A stretch of DNA of 64,000 nt from Maricaulis sp965242785 (GTDB taxonomy: Bacteria; Pseudomonadota; Alphaproteobacteria; Caulobacterales; Maricaulaceae). The notes under the pieces were generated by a model. That model was given only the letters and a program-made list of their open reading frames with translations. It had not been told where the DNA came from and made no database searches. The stretch spans positions 248,001-312,000 of the forward strand of contig CBDETA010000003.1 in the NCBI GenBank assembly GCA_965242785.1, given 5' to 3'. The translations under genes were made by a program, and so were the position numbers. Within the stretch, counting starts at the first letter, position 1; each line of letters opens with the position of its first letter. This document shows, in pieces, positions 16,346 to 25,506 of this stretch.

Positions 16346-18964
16346 TTAATTGCCGAACAGGCCGGTCTTGTTCCACCAGCCGCGGCGCTTGGGTTTGTTG
16401 TCCTTGGCCGGCTCGGCCTCCGCACCGGCGGTCTCGGTGACACGTTCCGGCTCGGGTGTTTCCGTCGCGGCTTCCGGCGCTTCAGCAGCGGCTTCCGGTT
16501 CCGGAGCAGACTCGGCCTCGGCAGCCGGTTCCGCTTCGGCCTTCTTGCGGCGCGTACGGCGCTTGGGCTTGGGCGCTTCGGCTTCCGGATCGGCAGCCGC
16601 AGCTTCCGGCGCGGCGGTGGCCTCGGCCGGAGCCTCGGCTGCCGTCTCCTCAGCGTCGGCCTTCTTGCGCGGACGGCGCGTGCGGCGTTTCGGCTTTTCG
16701 GCCTCTGCCGTTTCCTCGGCCGCCGGAGCGTCCTCGGTCTTGGCGGTGGCGGCATCCGCGGCAGCCTCTGCCGGCTCGGCATCGGCCTTCTTGCGGCGTG
16801 TGCGGCGTTTCGGCTTCGGCTTGTCTTCCGCTTCGGCGGTTTCGGCCTTGGGGGCCTGCGCAGCTTCTGCGTCCTTAGCTGGAGCCTCAGCCTCGGTCAC
16901 GCTGGCGTCTGCATCGGTGTCTTCACCGTCTGCCGCTTCGGCATCGGCCGTCTCGGTCGTGCCCTCGGCACCGCCCTCGGTCCGGCGGCGACCACGGCCA
17001 CCGCGGCGGCCACGGCGACGTCGGCGGCGCGGCTGATCCTCGCCATCCTCGTCTTCGCTGTCGCTGGCTTCGGCGGTATCGCCGGTGTCTTCGCCTTCCG
17101 GCGAGATCACGTCCATGGCGGCCGCGGTGTCCTCGGCGCTCGAGCCCTTGCGGCGACGGCGACGACGACGGCGGCGGCCGGAGCCCTCGCGCGGTTCCTC
17201 GTCCTCGCTGACGGTCTCGACCGGATCAGGCACGTCCACTTCCTCGATCGATTCGACGGACAGCGGCGCGACGGGGATCTCTTCGCCCGGCTCGCGGCTC
17301 TCCAGCGCTTCAACCGTGAAGTCCGGCGCCAGGATGGTGTCGTCGGACTCGACCAGCACGCGCATCGAGAAGCGTTCCTCGATGCTCATCAAGTGATCGC
17401 GCTTGTCATTGAGCAGGTAGATCGCCACCGCGGTCGGCACCGAGATGCGCAGGCGCTTGGCGCGGCCACGCGTGCCTTCACGCTCCAGGCCGCGCAGGGC
17501 GACGAGGGCGCTGGACTCGGTCGAGCGCAGATGCCCGGAGCCGCGACAGGTCGGGCAGGGCGTGGTCGAGCCTTCCAAAAGGCTGGTGCGCCGGCGCTGA
17601 CGGGAGATTTCCATCAGGCCGAACTGGGAGATGCGACCCACCTGCAGGCGGGCCCGGTCGCGCTTGAGCACGTCCTTCATCTTCTTCTCGACGGCGCGGT
17701 TGTTCTTGTTCTCGTCCATGTCGATGAAATCGATCACGACGAGACCGGCCAGGTCGCGCAGACGCATCTGGCGGGCCGCTTCGGCTGCGGCCTCCATATT
17801 CGTCTTCAGCGCGGTCGCCTCGATATTGCGCTCGCGGGTGGCCCGGCCCGAGTTGACGTCGATGGCGACCAGCGCCTCGGTCGGGTTGATCACGATATAG
17901 CCACCGGACTTCAGCGGCGCGATCGGCGAGTAGATGGCCTCGAGCTGCGACTCGACCTGGTAACGCAGGAAGAGCGGCACGGTTTCCTTGTAGTGCTGCA
18001 CCTTCTTGGCGTGCGAGGGCATCAGCATCTTCATGAAGGCCTTGGCTTCCTTGTAAGCCTCTTCGCCTTCCACCAGCACGCTGTCGATGTCCTTGTCATA
18101 AAGGTCACGAATGGCGCGCTTGACCAGATTGCCTTCCTCATAGATCAGCGCCGGGGCCACCGATTTGAGGGTGACGGCCCGGATATTCTCCCACAGGCGG
18201 ACCAGATAGTCGGCATCGCGCTTGATCTCGGTCTTGGTGCGGCTGGCACCCGCCGTGCGGATGATCAGGCCGACGCCCTTGGGCAGTTCCAGTTCACCGA
18301 CAACGCTCTTGAGACGCTTGCGGTCCGCCGCGTTGGAGATCTTGCGGGAAATGCCGCCGCCGCGCGGCGTGTTCGGCATCAGCACGCAATAGCGCCCGGC
18401 CAGCGACAGATAGGTCGTCAGGGCCGCGCCCTTGTTGCCGCGCTCTTCCTTGGCCACCTGGACCAGCAGGATCTGCCGGCGCTTGATGACTTCCTGGATC
18501 TTGTACTTGCGGAACATCTGCCGGCGCCGGCGGGCGGCCTGGGCATCATCCACATCGTCATCGCTGTCATCGCCGATGGTTTCCGGCACTTCCGGCGCAT
18601 CCTCGGCGTCAGCGGGTTCGTCGGTCGGTTCGGCCGCGGCTTCCACCGGGGCTTCCTCTTCGACAGCCTCCTTCACGGCGGTGGCCTCTTCCTCGGCCAG
18701 CGCCATGCGATCCTCGTACGGGATCTGGTAGTAGTCGGGATGGATTTCGTTGAAGGCCAGGAAGCCGTGGCGATTGCCGCCATATTCAACAAAGGCGGCC
18801 TGCAGCGACGGCTCTACGCGCGTGACCTTGGCCAGATAAATGTTTCCGCGGATGGGACGGCGGGCTTCCGCCTCGAAATCGAAATCCTCAACTTTGGAAC
18901 CGTCTACGACGACGACGCGGGTCTCTTCGCGATGACCTGCGTCGATCAGCATTTTCTTGGACAT
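16346..18964 (-). CDS. rne: ribonuclease E
   Basis: Endoribonuclease and degradosome scaffold. The 872-residue protein opens MSKKMLIDAGHREETRVVVV. The S1 domain (RGNIYLAKVTRVEPSLQAAF, YGGNRHGFLAFNEIHPDYY) carries an acidic insert of about 70 residues before RRRRQMFRKYKIQEVIKRRQ, as in other alphaproteobacteria. The DNase-I-like catalytic part has both magnesium aspartates (VAIDVNSGRAT; GLVVIDFIDMDEN) and the zinc link CPTCRGSGHL. The C-terminal 330 residues are disordered, with arginine-rich RNA-binding patches (RRRRRRGRRGGRGRRR and several KRRTRRKK repeats) separated by acidic Ala/Glu spacers. The extreme end, KRRGWWNKTGLFGN, has the GWW motif that binds PNPase in Caulobacter. AGGAGA lies eight bases before the ATG. 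Confidence 0.96.
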   Translation of the reverse strand: MSKKMLIDAGHREETRVVVVDGSKVEDFDFEAEARRPIRGNIYLAKVTRVEPSLQAAFVEYGGNRHGFLAFNEIHPDYYQIPYEDRMALAEEEATAVKEAVEEEAPVEAAAEPTDEPADAEDAPEVPETIGDDSDDDVDDAQAARRRRQMFRKYKIQEVIKRRQILLVQVAKEERGNKGAALTTYLSLAGRYCVLMPNTPRGGGISRKISNAADRKRLKSVVGELELPKGVGLIIRTAGASRTKTEIKRDADYLVRLWENIRAVTLKSVAPALIYEEGNLVKRAIRDLYDKDIDSVLVEGEEAYKEAKAFMKMLMPSHAKKVQHYKETVPLFLRYQVESQLEAIYSPIAPLKSGGYIVINPTEALVAIDVNSGRATRERNIEATALKTNMEAAAEAARQMRLRDLAGLVVIDFIDMDENKNNRAVEKKMKDVLKRDRARLQVGRISQFGLMEISRQRRRTSLLEGSTTPCPTCRGSGHLRSTESSALVALRGLEREGTRGRAKRLRISVPTAVAIYLLNDKRDHLMSIEERFSMRVLVESDDTILAPDFTVEALESREPGEEIPVAPLSVESIEEVDVPDPVETVSEDEEPREGSGRRRRRRRRRKGSSAEDTAAAMDVISPEGEDTGDTAEASDSEDEDGEDQPRRRRRRGRRGGRGRRRTEGGAEGTTETADAEAADGEDTDADASVTEAEAPAKDAEAAQAPKAETAEAEDKPKPKRRTRRKKADAEPAEAAADAATAKTEDAPAAEETAEAEKPKRRTRRPRKKADAEETAAEAPAEATAAPEAAAADPEAEAPKPKRRTRRKKAEAEPAAEAESAPEPEAAAEAPEAATETPEPERVTETAGAEAEPAKDNKPKRRGWWNKTGLFGN

Positions 18965-19441
18965 TAAATGTGTCTCCTGCGCACGCCTGAACGACGGCCC
19001 GGCCTCGGTCGGCGAGGGCGGTCTTCAGCGGCGGCGGGGGTGCGACGGACGGGGCTTGGCCTGTAGTCATCAGACTGTGCATCAGGCGCTCCTCGCGCAT
19101 CAGCAGTTACCGGTTGCACCGTTCAGCCCTCAAAATGGGTGTGCGGCGCGGCGGTCGGGGCCTCGATGTCCATGCAGGGATCGAGGCGGCGATAATGAAG
19201 CCGGAGGCCCGAAAAAGGGGCGCGTCCGGAACCTGCCCGGCGGGGCCCTGTTGCGGATTCGCGCAACGCCGTCGCCAAGGCCTTGTCAACATGCAACATT
19301 CCAGGGGGGAAGAAAAGTCTCTCGAACCGTTGCAATCTTGCGTGGGAATTTGCTGGCTGGCATCAACGAAACGTCAAGCTGTATGCGCTAGGGTACATCA
19401 AAAGCCGTAGACAGAATCGTAGCGGTAGTGATGGTGTGGGT
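18965..19441. other. 477-base divergent gap: rne leader and amiC upstream region
   Basis: No credible protein gene. The part next to rne probably encodes a long rne 5' leader; RNase E commonly controls its own message through its leader, which would fit. On the minus strand a perfect TTGACA (19289-19284) is followed 17 bases later by only TTGCGC, so it is a weak promoter candidate for rne. The last 60 bases before amiC are AT-richer and likely carry the amiC promoter, but no clear hexamers are visible. Confidence 0.4.
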
Positions 19442-20653
19442 ATGCGTCTAGAACAGATCATGATGGCGGTCGCCGGCATGCTGGCCCTGGCGGGCAGCGT
19501 CCTGGCAGACCAGCAGGTGCGAGACATCCGCTTCGGCGTCGACGGCGAGCGGACGCGAGTCGTGATCGAGACTTCAGCGCCCGCCGATTTCCGCGCCTTC
19601 ACCCTGGACGACCTGTCCAACCGGCTGGTCGTCGACCTGCCGGAGATGGACTGGGCTGTGGATAACCTGGCCTCGGGCGAAGGGGTCGGCCATGGTTTGG
19701 TGGACGAATTCCGCTTCTTCAACAATTCCGCATCGACCTCGCGCGTGGTGTTCCAGCTGGAGCATCCGGTGGCGATCGTCAGCCAGTTCGCGCTGGAACC
19801 GGCGGTGCGCGGCGGCAATCACCGTCTGGTGATCGACCTCGAGCGCGCCTCGGCCGCCATGGCGCCGACAACCCCTGGCTTCCTGCATGCCAGCGCCGGG
19901 ACGATGGAATCCCTGATTTCCTCGCGCGTTGAAGCGGTCTATGTGCCGCCGCAGCGTGAGCGCCGCGTGATTGTCGTGGACGCCGGTCATGGCGGGCACG
20001 ATCCGGGCACGATCGGCGGGCAGGGCACGCATGAGAGTGATGTCACGCTGGAAGCCGCGCGCGAGCTGCGCCGCCAGCTCGAGGCCACCGGGCGCTATGA
20101 AGTCCTGCTGACCCGCGACCGCGACACCTATCCTTCCTGGGAGCAGCGCGTCGGTGTGATGGCCGACTCGCAGGCCGACCTGTTTATCTCGCTGCACGCG
20201 GATTCCTCGCCGAATTCCGGCACGCGCGGTGCGGCGGTGTACACGCTGAACGACCGGGCCGAGAGCCGGGCCCGCCAGCGTGCGCGGCAGGGCGCCAATC
20301 ACACCTCGCAGGTGGATGTGAACAATATCCTCGTCGAGCTGGAGCTTCGCGAGAAGCGCAACCAGTCCTCGGCTTTCGCCGAAGTGCTGCTGGAACATCT
20401 GGGCAATGCCGGCCCGCTGCTGACCAACCCGCACCGCCAGGCCAACCTGTTCGTGCTGCTGGATCCGCGGGTGCCGGCCGTGCTGGTCGAGATGGGTTTC
20501 CTGACCAACCGGACTGACGAGAACAATCTGCTCTCGGCCTCGGCCCGCCGCCGTCAGATGGCGGCCATCGTTTCCGGGATTGACGACTATTTCGCCAATC
20601 GCGGGGATGACGACTATGGCGACAGTGACACGATTGCACTTCCGGCCCGCTGA
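19442..20653 (+). CDS. amiC: N-acetylmuramoyl-L-alanine amidase with AMIN domain (AmiC type)
   Basis: Cleaves the amide bond between MurNAc and the stem peptide during daughter-cell separation. The 403-residue precursor has a signal peptide (1-23, ending LAGSVLA), an AMIN domain (about 24-135, targeting to septum: VRDIRFGVDGERTRVVIETS) and an Amidase_3 domain. Zinc ligands are visible: H183 in DAGHGGHDPG, E198 in THESD and H252 in FISLHADS, with the catalytic Glu in VLVEMGFLTN. The autoinhibitory insert region (ARQGANHTSQVDVNNILVEL) typical of EnvC/NlpD-controlled amidases is present. ATG 19442 was chosen because it gives a proper signal peptide; the longer frame from 19283 does not. PBP1a follows 97 bases downstream. 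Confidence 0.94.
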   Translation: MRLEQIMMAVAGMLALAGSVLADQQVRDIRFGVDGERTRVVIETSAPADFRAFTLDDLSNRLVVDLPEMDWAVDNLASGEGVGHGLVDEFRFFNNSASTSRVVFQLEHPVAIVSQFALEPAVRGGNHRLVIDLERASAAMAPTTPGFLHASAGTMESLISSRVEAVYVPPQRERRVIVVDAGHGGHDPGTIGGQGTHESDVTLEAARELRRQLEATGRYEVLLTRDRDTYPSWEQRVGVMADSQADLFISLHADSSPNSGTRGAAVYTLNDRAESRARQRARQGANHTSQVDVNNILVELELREKRNQSSAFAEVLLEHLGNAGPLLTNPHRQANLFVLLDPRVPAVLVEMGFLTNRTDENNLLSASARRRQMAAIVSGIDDYFANRGDDDYGDSDTIALPAR

Positions 20654-20750
20654 AACGCTTTGATCTGCGGATGAGGGCGGCCATAATGCCGCCTCGGTGT
20701 CATGCTCATGGGACAGGTCTGTCCAGCGGGTAGAGCGGCCAGAGGGCGTA

Positions 20751-23255
20751 ATGAAATTCTTCACACTGCGTAACTTGATGCGTCTGACGCTGTGGGGCGG
20801 CGTTGCGGCGGCCGTGGTCGGCCTGGTCGGCTTCATTGCGGCGGCGGTCTATGTCGTGCGCGTTACGGACGACCTGCCCAATCACGAGCAGTTGGCCGAA
20901 TACACGCCGCCGATCATGAGCCGGGTGCATGCCGGTGACGGCCTTCTGATCGCGGAGTACGCCCGCGAGCACCGTGTCTTCGTGCCGATCGACAACATCC
21001 CGCAGAATGTCGTTCACGCCTTCATCTCGGCCGAGGACAAGAATTTCTACGAACATGGCGGTCTGGACCTGCGCGGCATCATTCGCGCGGCGATCTCCAA
21101 TATCGGCAATGTGATGAACGGGCGCCGGCTGGAAGGTGCCTCGACGATCACCCAGCAGGTGGCCAAGAACTTCCTCCTGTCGTCGGAACAGCGCATCGAG
21201 CGCAAGGTGCGCGAGATCGTGCTGTCGCGCCGGATCGAGCGGGCCTTCACCAAGGACCAGATCCTCGAGCTCTATCTCAATGAAATCTATCTGGGCAATC
21301 GCGCCTATGGCGTCGCTGCCGCGGCGCTGAATTATTTCGGCCGTTCGCTGGACGAGCTGGAACTGCACGAAATCGCCTATCTGGCCGCCCTGCCGAAAGG
21401 CCCGGCCAACTACCACCCCGAGCGCCAGCGCGAAGCGGCGATCGAGCGCCGCAACTGGGTGCTCTCGCGCATGGTGGAGAACGGCTATGTCTCCGCCGAG
21501 GCCGCTGCCGAAGCCCAGGCCCAGCCGCTGCAGGTGGTCGACCGCCTGTCCGGTGCCACTTACACGGCGGCGGAATACTTCGTGGAGAATGTGCGCCGCC
21601 AGGTCTTCTCCATGTATGGCGATGACGAGCTCTATGATGGCGGCCTGTCGATCCGCACCACGCTAGACACCTCCATGCAGCTGGCCGCGCGGCGTGCCCT
21701 GCGTGACGGTCTGGAAGACTATGACCGCCGCCACGGCTATCGCGGGGCGCTGGCAACCATCGAACTGGACGAGAACTGGGAAGAGAGCCTCGCCGCTGTC
21801 GAGATTCCGCGCGATCTGGACGAGGGCTGGCTGCAGGCCGTGGTGACGGAAACCACAGCCAGCGCGGCCCGCATCCGCTTCATGGGCGGCGCGGAAGGTT
21901 CGATCCCGATGTCGGCGCTGGAATGGGCGCGCCAGACCCTGCCGGATGGCGAGCTGGGCCCTGTGGTCACGCGTCCCTCGCAGGTCCTGTCAGCGGGCGA
22001 TGTTATCCTGGTGGCGTCGATCGCGGACCAGGAGAATTATGCCGAAGGCCAGTACGGCTTGCGCCAGGTGCCGGAGATCAATGGCGGCATTCTGGCCATG
22101 GACCCGCACACCGGCCGCGTTCTGGCGATGGTGGGCGGTTACTCCTTCCAGCACAGCCAGTTCAACCGGGCTACCCAGGCCCGCCGTCAGCCGGGGTCCT
22201 CGTTCAAACCCTTTGTCTATGCCGCGGCGCTGGACAATGGCTACACCCCGGCCAGCCTGATCCTGGATGCCCCCTTCGTGGCCTCCGGCGGACCGGACGA
22301 GCGCTTCTACATGCCGTCCAACTATTCGGAACGCTATTACGGCATGTCGACCCTGCGCCTGGGTCTGGAGTTGTCGCGGAATGTGATGACCGTGCGTCTG
22401 GCCCAGGAAATGGGCATGGAGCCCATCTCCGAATACGGCGAACGCTTCGGCATCTATGACGACCTGGAACCGGTGCTGGCGATGGCCCTGGGCGCTGGCG
22501 AGACGACGCTGGAACGTCTGGTCGCGGCCTATGCGACGCTGGTCAATGGCGGCCGCCAGGTGCAGCCGACCATTCTGGACCGGGTGCAGGACCGCACCGG
22601 CGCGACGATCTACGCCCACGAAGTGCTGCCGTGCGACACCTGCGATGCCGAGGCATGGGATCCGCAACTCTTCGAGCCGGTCTTTCCGGAAACGCGTGAG
22701 GAAATCGTGGATCCGGTGACGGCCTATCAGGTCGTGCACATGCTGGAAGGCGCGGTCCAGCGCGGTACGGGCACGGCGCTGCGTGTGCTGGGCCGTCCGC
22801 TGGGCGGCAAGACCGGCACCACGAATGATTTCCGCGATGCCTGGTTTGTCGGTTTCAGCCCGGACCTGGTTGTGGGGGTCTATGTCGGGTTCGATACGCC
22901 CTACCAGCTGGGCGATGGTGAGGCGGGCGGCCGTGTTGCAGCGCCGATTGCGCGCGATTTCCTGGCCTCGGCGCTGGACAATTACCCGGTGGCGCCCTTC
23001 CGCGTACCCGAAGGTGTGCGCTTGGTGCCGATCCATCACGACACCGGCGAACCCGGTGCTCTGGGCCAGCCGCGAGTGATCCTGGAAGCTTTCCGCCCCG
23101 GAACCGAGCCCTCGCGCGAGACGCCGGAAGAGGAAAGCGGCCTGTCCTTTGCCCGCAATTCGGTCAGCGATGACCCGCTGGCGCTGCTGCTGGCCGAGGA
23201 GGGCGAGAACGAACAGGAAGACGATGAGGATGAAGGCCTCGGCGGTCTTTACTGA
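20751..23255 (+). CDS. mrcA: penicillin-binding protein 1A, bifunctional transglycosylase/transpeptidase
   Basis: Class A PBP that polymerises and crosslinks peptidoglycan. The 834-residue protein has an N-terminal transmembrane anchor (about 13-37), GT51 domain with catalytic EDKNFYEHGG (95-104), EGASTITQQVAKNFLL and RKVREIVLSRRIE, an OB-like insert typical of PBP1a, and the transpeptidase domain with SSFK (nucleophile S483, K486), a SRN-type second motif (ELSRNVMTVRL) and KTGTT (687-691). The C-terminus is acidic and disordered. The ATG at 20751 has GAGGG upstream and gives a normal cytosolic tip; the earlier in-frame start at 20697 adds 18 unlikely residues. It is probably co-transcribed with amiC. 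Confidence 0.95.
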   Translation: MKFFTLRNLMRLTLWGGVAAAVVGLVGFIAAAVYVVRVTDDLPNHEQLAEYTPPIMSRVHAGDGLLIAEYAREHRVFVPIDNIPQNVVHAFISAEDKNFYEHGGLDLRGIIRAAISNIGNVMNGRRLEGASTITQQVAKNFLLSSEQRIERKVREIVLSRRIERAFTKDQILELYLNEIYLGNRAYGVAAAALNYFGRSLDELELHEIAYLAALPKGPANYHPERQREAAIERRNWVLSRMVENGYVSAEAAAEAQAQPLQVVDRLSGATYTAAEYFVENVRRQVFSMYGDDELYDGGLSIRTTLDTSMQLAARRALRDGLEDYDRRHGYRGALATIELDENWEESLAAVEIPRDLDEGWLQAVVTETTASAARIRFMGGAEGSIPMSALEWARQTLPDGELGPVVTRPSQVLSAGDVILVASIADQENYAEGQYGLRQVPEINGGILAMDPHTGRVLAMVGGYSFQHSQFNRATQARRQPGSSFKPFVYAAALDNGYTPASLILDAPFVASGGPDERFYMPSNYSERYYGMSTLRLGLELSRNVMTVRLAQEMGMEPISEYGERFGIYDDLEPVLAMALGAGETTLERLVAAYATLVNGGRQVQPTILDRVQDRTGATIYAHEVLPCDTCDAEAWDPQLFEPVFPETREEIVDPVTAYQVVHMLEGAVQRGTGTALRVLGRPLGGKTGTTNDFRDAWFVGFSPDLVVGVYVGFDTPYQLGDGEAGGRVAAPIARDFLASALDNYPVAPFRVPEGVRLVPIHHDTGEPGALGQPRVILEAFRPGTEPSRETPEEESGLSFARNSVSDDPLALLLAEEGENEQEDDEDEGLGGLY

Positions 23256-23272
23256 CGTCTGTACGGCGCGGC

Positions 23273-23301
23273 TTGTCACTCCCGGCGGGCCGTCCTATGT
23301 C
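23273..23301 (+). promoter_or_regulatory. candidate promoter for prfB
   Basis: TTGTCA (23273-23278), 17-base spacer, TATGTC (23296-23301), about 75 bases upstream of the prfB ATG and just after the PBP1a stop. The -10 box is nearly the same as that of the phasin promoter (TATGTT). Confidence 0.5.
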
Positions 23302-23376
23302 CGATATCCCTGATCTAACAAGCCCTGGTTCACAGGGATCCGGCCCGGCCGGTGAGCCCGAAGAGGTCGCGAATTC

Positions 23377-24502
23377 ATGCGCGCAGACATCCAGACCCTG
23401 TCCGACGAGATCCAGCAGGCAGTTGGCCTGCTAAGGAGGCGTCTTTGACTGGGATACCGCCCAGAAACGGCTCGATGAGCTGAACGCCAAGTCGGAGAAC
23501 CCCGACTTTTGGAACAATCCGCAGCAGGCCCAGGCGCTGATGCGCGAGCGTAACCGCATCGACGCCGCCATGACCACGATCCGCGAGGCCGAGGCCGAGC
23601 TCAGCGACACGCTGGAAATCGTCGAACTGGCCGAGATGGAAGAGGACGCCGACATGGTCGAGGAGGCCGTGGCGGGTCTCAAGGCCTTGGGCGAGCGCAT
23701 GAATCGCGCCCAGCTGGAAGCGCTCCTGTCCGGTGAAGCCGATGGCAATGACGCGTTCGTGGAAATCCATTCCGGCGCCGGTGGGACCGAGAGCCAGGAC
23801 TGGGCCGCGATGCTCTATCGCATGTATTCGCGCTGGGCGAACAACCATGGCTACAAGGTCGAGCTGATGGAAGAACAGGCCGGCGAGGAAGCGGGCATTA
23901 AGTCTGCGACCATGCTGGTGAAGGGCGAGAATGCCTATGGCTGGCTGAAGACGGAATCGGGCGTGCACCGCCTGGTGCGGATCTCCCCGTTCGACAGCTC
24001 GGCCCGCCGTCACACCAGCTTCTCCTCGGTCGGCGTCTATCCCCAGATCGATGACGCCATCGAAGTCGAGATCGACGAATCCAAGGTGCGCACCGACACC
24101 TATCGGGCTTCGGGCGCCGGTGGCCAGCACGTCAACAAGACCGACAGTGCCGTGCGCCTGACCTATGACATGCCCGGTCAGGAAAAGCCGATCGTCGTGC
24201 AGTGCCAGAATGACCGCTCCCAGCACAAGAACCGGGCCCAGGCCTGGGACATGCTGCGCGCGCGGGTCTATGAGGTCCAGCTGCAGGAACGCGAGGCCGC
24301 AGCCCAGGCCATGGCCGATGCCAAGACCGATATCGGCTGGGGCCACCAGATCCGCTCCTACGTCCTGCAGCCCTACCAGATGGTCAAGGACCTGCGCACG
24401 AATGTGGAGACTTCCAACACGTCCGGCGTGCTGGATGGCGATCTGGATGAGTTCATGGCTGCGGCCCTGGCTGCCCGCGTCGGAGGCGAGGACGAGGACT
24501 AG
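23377..24502 (+). CDS. prfB: peptide chain release factor 2, made by programmed +1 frameshift
   Basis: RF2 recognises UGA and UAA stop codons and releases the peptide through its GGQ loop. The gene is in two frames: codons 1-23 (23377-23445, MRADIQTL...LLRRRL) end at an in-frame TGA (23446-23448), and the rest reads from 23447 to 24502 in the +1 frame. The shift site is canonical: AGGAGG (23434-23439), three bases, then CTT TGA C, so the ribosome slips to CTT GAC when RF2 is scarce. The join is 69 + 1056 bases, about 374 aa. Motifs: SPF anticodon-like loop in RISPFDSSARRHTSF and GGQ in SGAGGQHVNKTDSAVRL. Its stop overlaps the convergent regulator gene in CTAG. Confidence 0.97.
23434..23449 (+). 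promoter_or_regulatory. programmed +1 frameshift signal of prfB
   Basis: Internal Shine-Dalgarno AGGAGG, a 3-base spacer (CGT), then the slippery CTT before TGA C. This is the same layout as the RF2 autoregulatory site of E. coli. Confidence 0.96.
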
Positions 24503-24816
24503 TCCCCGTCTGTCTTGCCGCTCTTGCCCAGCAGGGCGGCGATGGCCTCGACATAGCGCTGGAAGGCCTTGGTTCCGGCCCGGGTGATGCGCACCCGGGT
24601 CAGGGGTTTGCGATCGATGAAGCTCTTGTCGATGGTGACATAGCCGGCATCTTCCAGCTTGCGCAGATGGATGGAGAGATTGCCCTGGGTCGCGCCCAGG
24701 GCGGTCTTCAGCTCGGTGAAATCGGCGACCTCGGCATTGGCCAGATAGGTCATCACCCCCAGGCGCAGGCGCCCGTGGATGACTTCGTCAATCTGGTCGA
24801 TCGGAGGCTTGGCCAT
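24499..24816 (-). CDS. winged-helix DNA-binding regulator (MarR/ArsR-like, HTH_27 type)
   Basis: A 105-residue protein consisting of one winged helix: the recognition region is DFTELKTALGATQGNLSIHL followed by RKLEDAGYVTIDKSF and the wing RKPLTRVRITRAGTKAF. Such single-domain regulators often control the membrane protein encoded beside them. Here the upstream membrane gene ends 10 bases before this start, so they form a pair. The stop codon shares a CTAG with prfB. No metal-binding cysteines are present, so the signal is not obviously a metal. Confidence 0.87.
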   Translation of the reverse strand: MAKPPIDQIDEVIHGRLRLGVMTYLANAEVADFTELKTALGATQGNLSIHLRKLEDAGYVTIDKSFIDRKPLTRVRITRAGTKAFQRYVEAIAALLGKSGKTDGD

Positions 24817-24826
24817 GAGGGTCGGG

Positions 24827-25444
24827 TCAGTGGGCCTGACGGGCCTGGCGCCACAGGATGAAACCGGGCAGCGCCATCAGGCCGAGCAGCGCGACCGACG
24901 CCACCAGGTTGAACAGGTGAGAGCCGATGGTCAGGCCCAGCGCCACGGCCGACAGGAACCAGCCCAGCGCGATGGCACCATACCAGGCGCGCCGGCGCAG
25001 GCTGGCCGCAACGAACCAGGCAGCGCCCTGGATCGCAAAGACCACGGGCACATAATAGAGCCAGATCATGAAATCGCCGGCCCGGAAGGCGTTGTAGGCG
25101 AAGACGCAGACCATGGAGATATTGGCCAGTCCGGCCGCCTGGAATGCGGCCTCATAGGCCCGGCGCGTCACCGTCTGGCTCGGCTTGTTCCGCTCCAGCC
25201 ACAGGACGATGGCGATGACGCAAAGAAAGCCACCCGTCGCCAGGATGGCGGCCGACAGATGCACCCAGGTCGGCAGGGCGAACAGGCCTGACACGCCCAG
25301 CCAGTGCACCAGGGTCTCGATGCCATAGGCCAGACCACCGGCCATCAAGAGGATGCCGAAACCGACGGACGGGCTGTGATCACCCTCAGCGAGGTTTCGC
25401 AGGAAGGCGAGGTCGGCGCGGGCATTGGCAAGATCATCGGTCAT
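24827..25444 (-). CDS. hypothetical membrane protein paired with the winged-helix regulator
   Basis: 205 residues with a soluble N-terminus (MTDDLANARADLAFLRNLAE) and about six hydrophobic helices (VGFGILLMAGGLAYGIETLV; LSAAILATGGFLCVIAIVLW; MIWLYYVPVVFAIQGAAWFV; WYGAIALGWFLSAVALGLTI). I do not recognise a named family. Membrane proteins of this kind adjacent to HTH_27 regulators are common in Caulobacterales, but their function is unknown. The ATG at 25444 was preferred to upstream in-frame starts because those overlap the next gene region and are low-complexity. Confidence 0.75.
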   Translation of the reverse strand: MTDDLANARADLAFLRNLAEGDHSPSVGFGILLMAGGLAYGIETLVHWLGVSGLFALPTWVHLSAAILATGGFLCVIAIVLWLERNKPSQTVTRRAYEAAFQAAGLANISMVCVFAYNAFRAGDFMIWLYYVPVVFAIQGAAWFVAASLRRRAWYGAIALGWFLSAVALGLTIGSHLFNLVASVALLGLMALPGFILWRQARQAH

Positions 25445-25506
25445 GACGGGTCTCCGTGGCGCGCAGGAGCGGCCGTGATGAGCCGCTCCTGCTTCTATGC
25501 CTTGAT

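Noticed and set aside
16540..16830. Regular repeats that look like a tandem or CRISPR-like array
   Set aside because: They encode the KRRTRR repeats of RNase E; spacing and sequence follow codons and there is no repeat-spacer identity of the CRISPR kind.
16307..18967. 886-codon open frame antisense to rne
   Set aside because: Exact antisense shadow of RNase E with low-complexity Gly/Arg/Leu composition; caused by high GC and few stop codons.
18965..19282. Known RNA family in the rne leader
   Set aside because: No recognisable conserved RNA element could be identified by eye; left as unassigned leader.
23446..23448. In-frame stop in prfB as a pseudogene or sequencing error
   Set aside because: The internal Shine-Dalgarno and CTT TGA C form the known programmed frameshift site.
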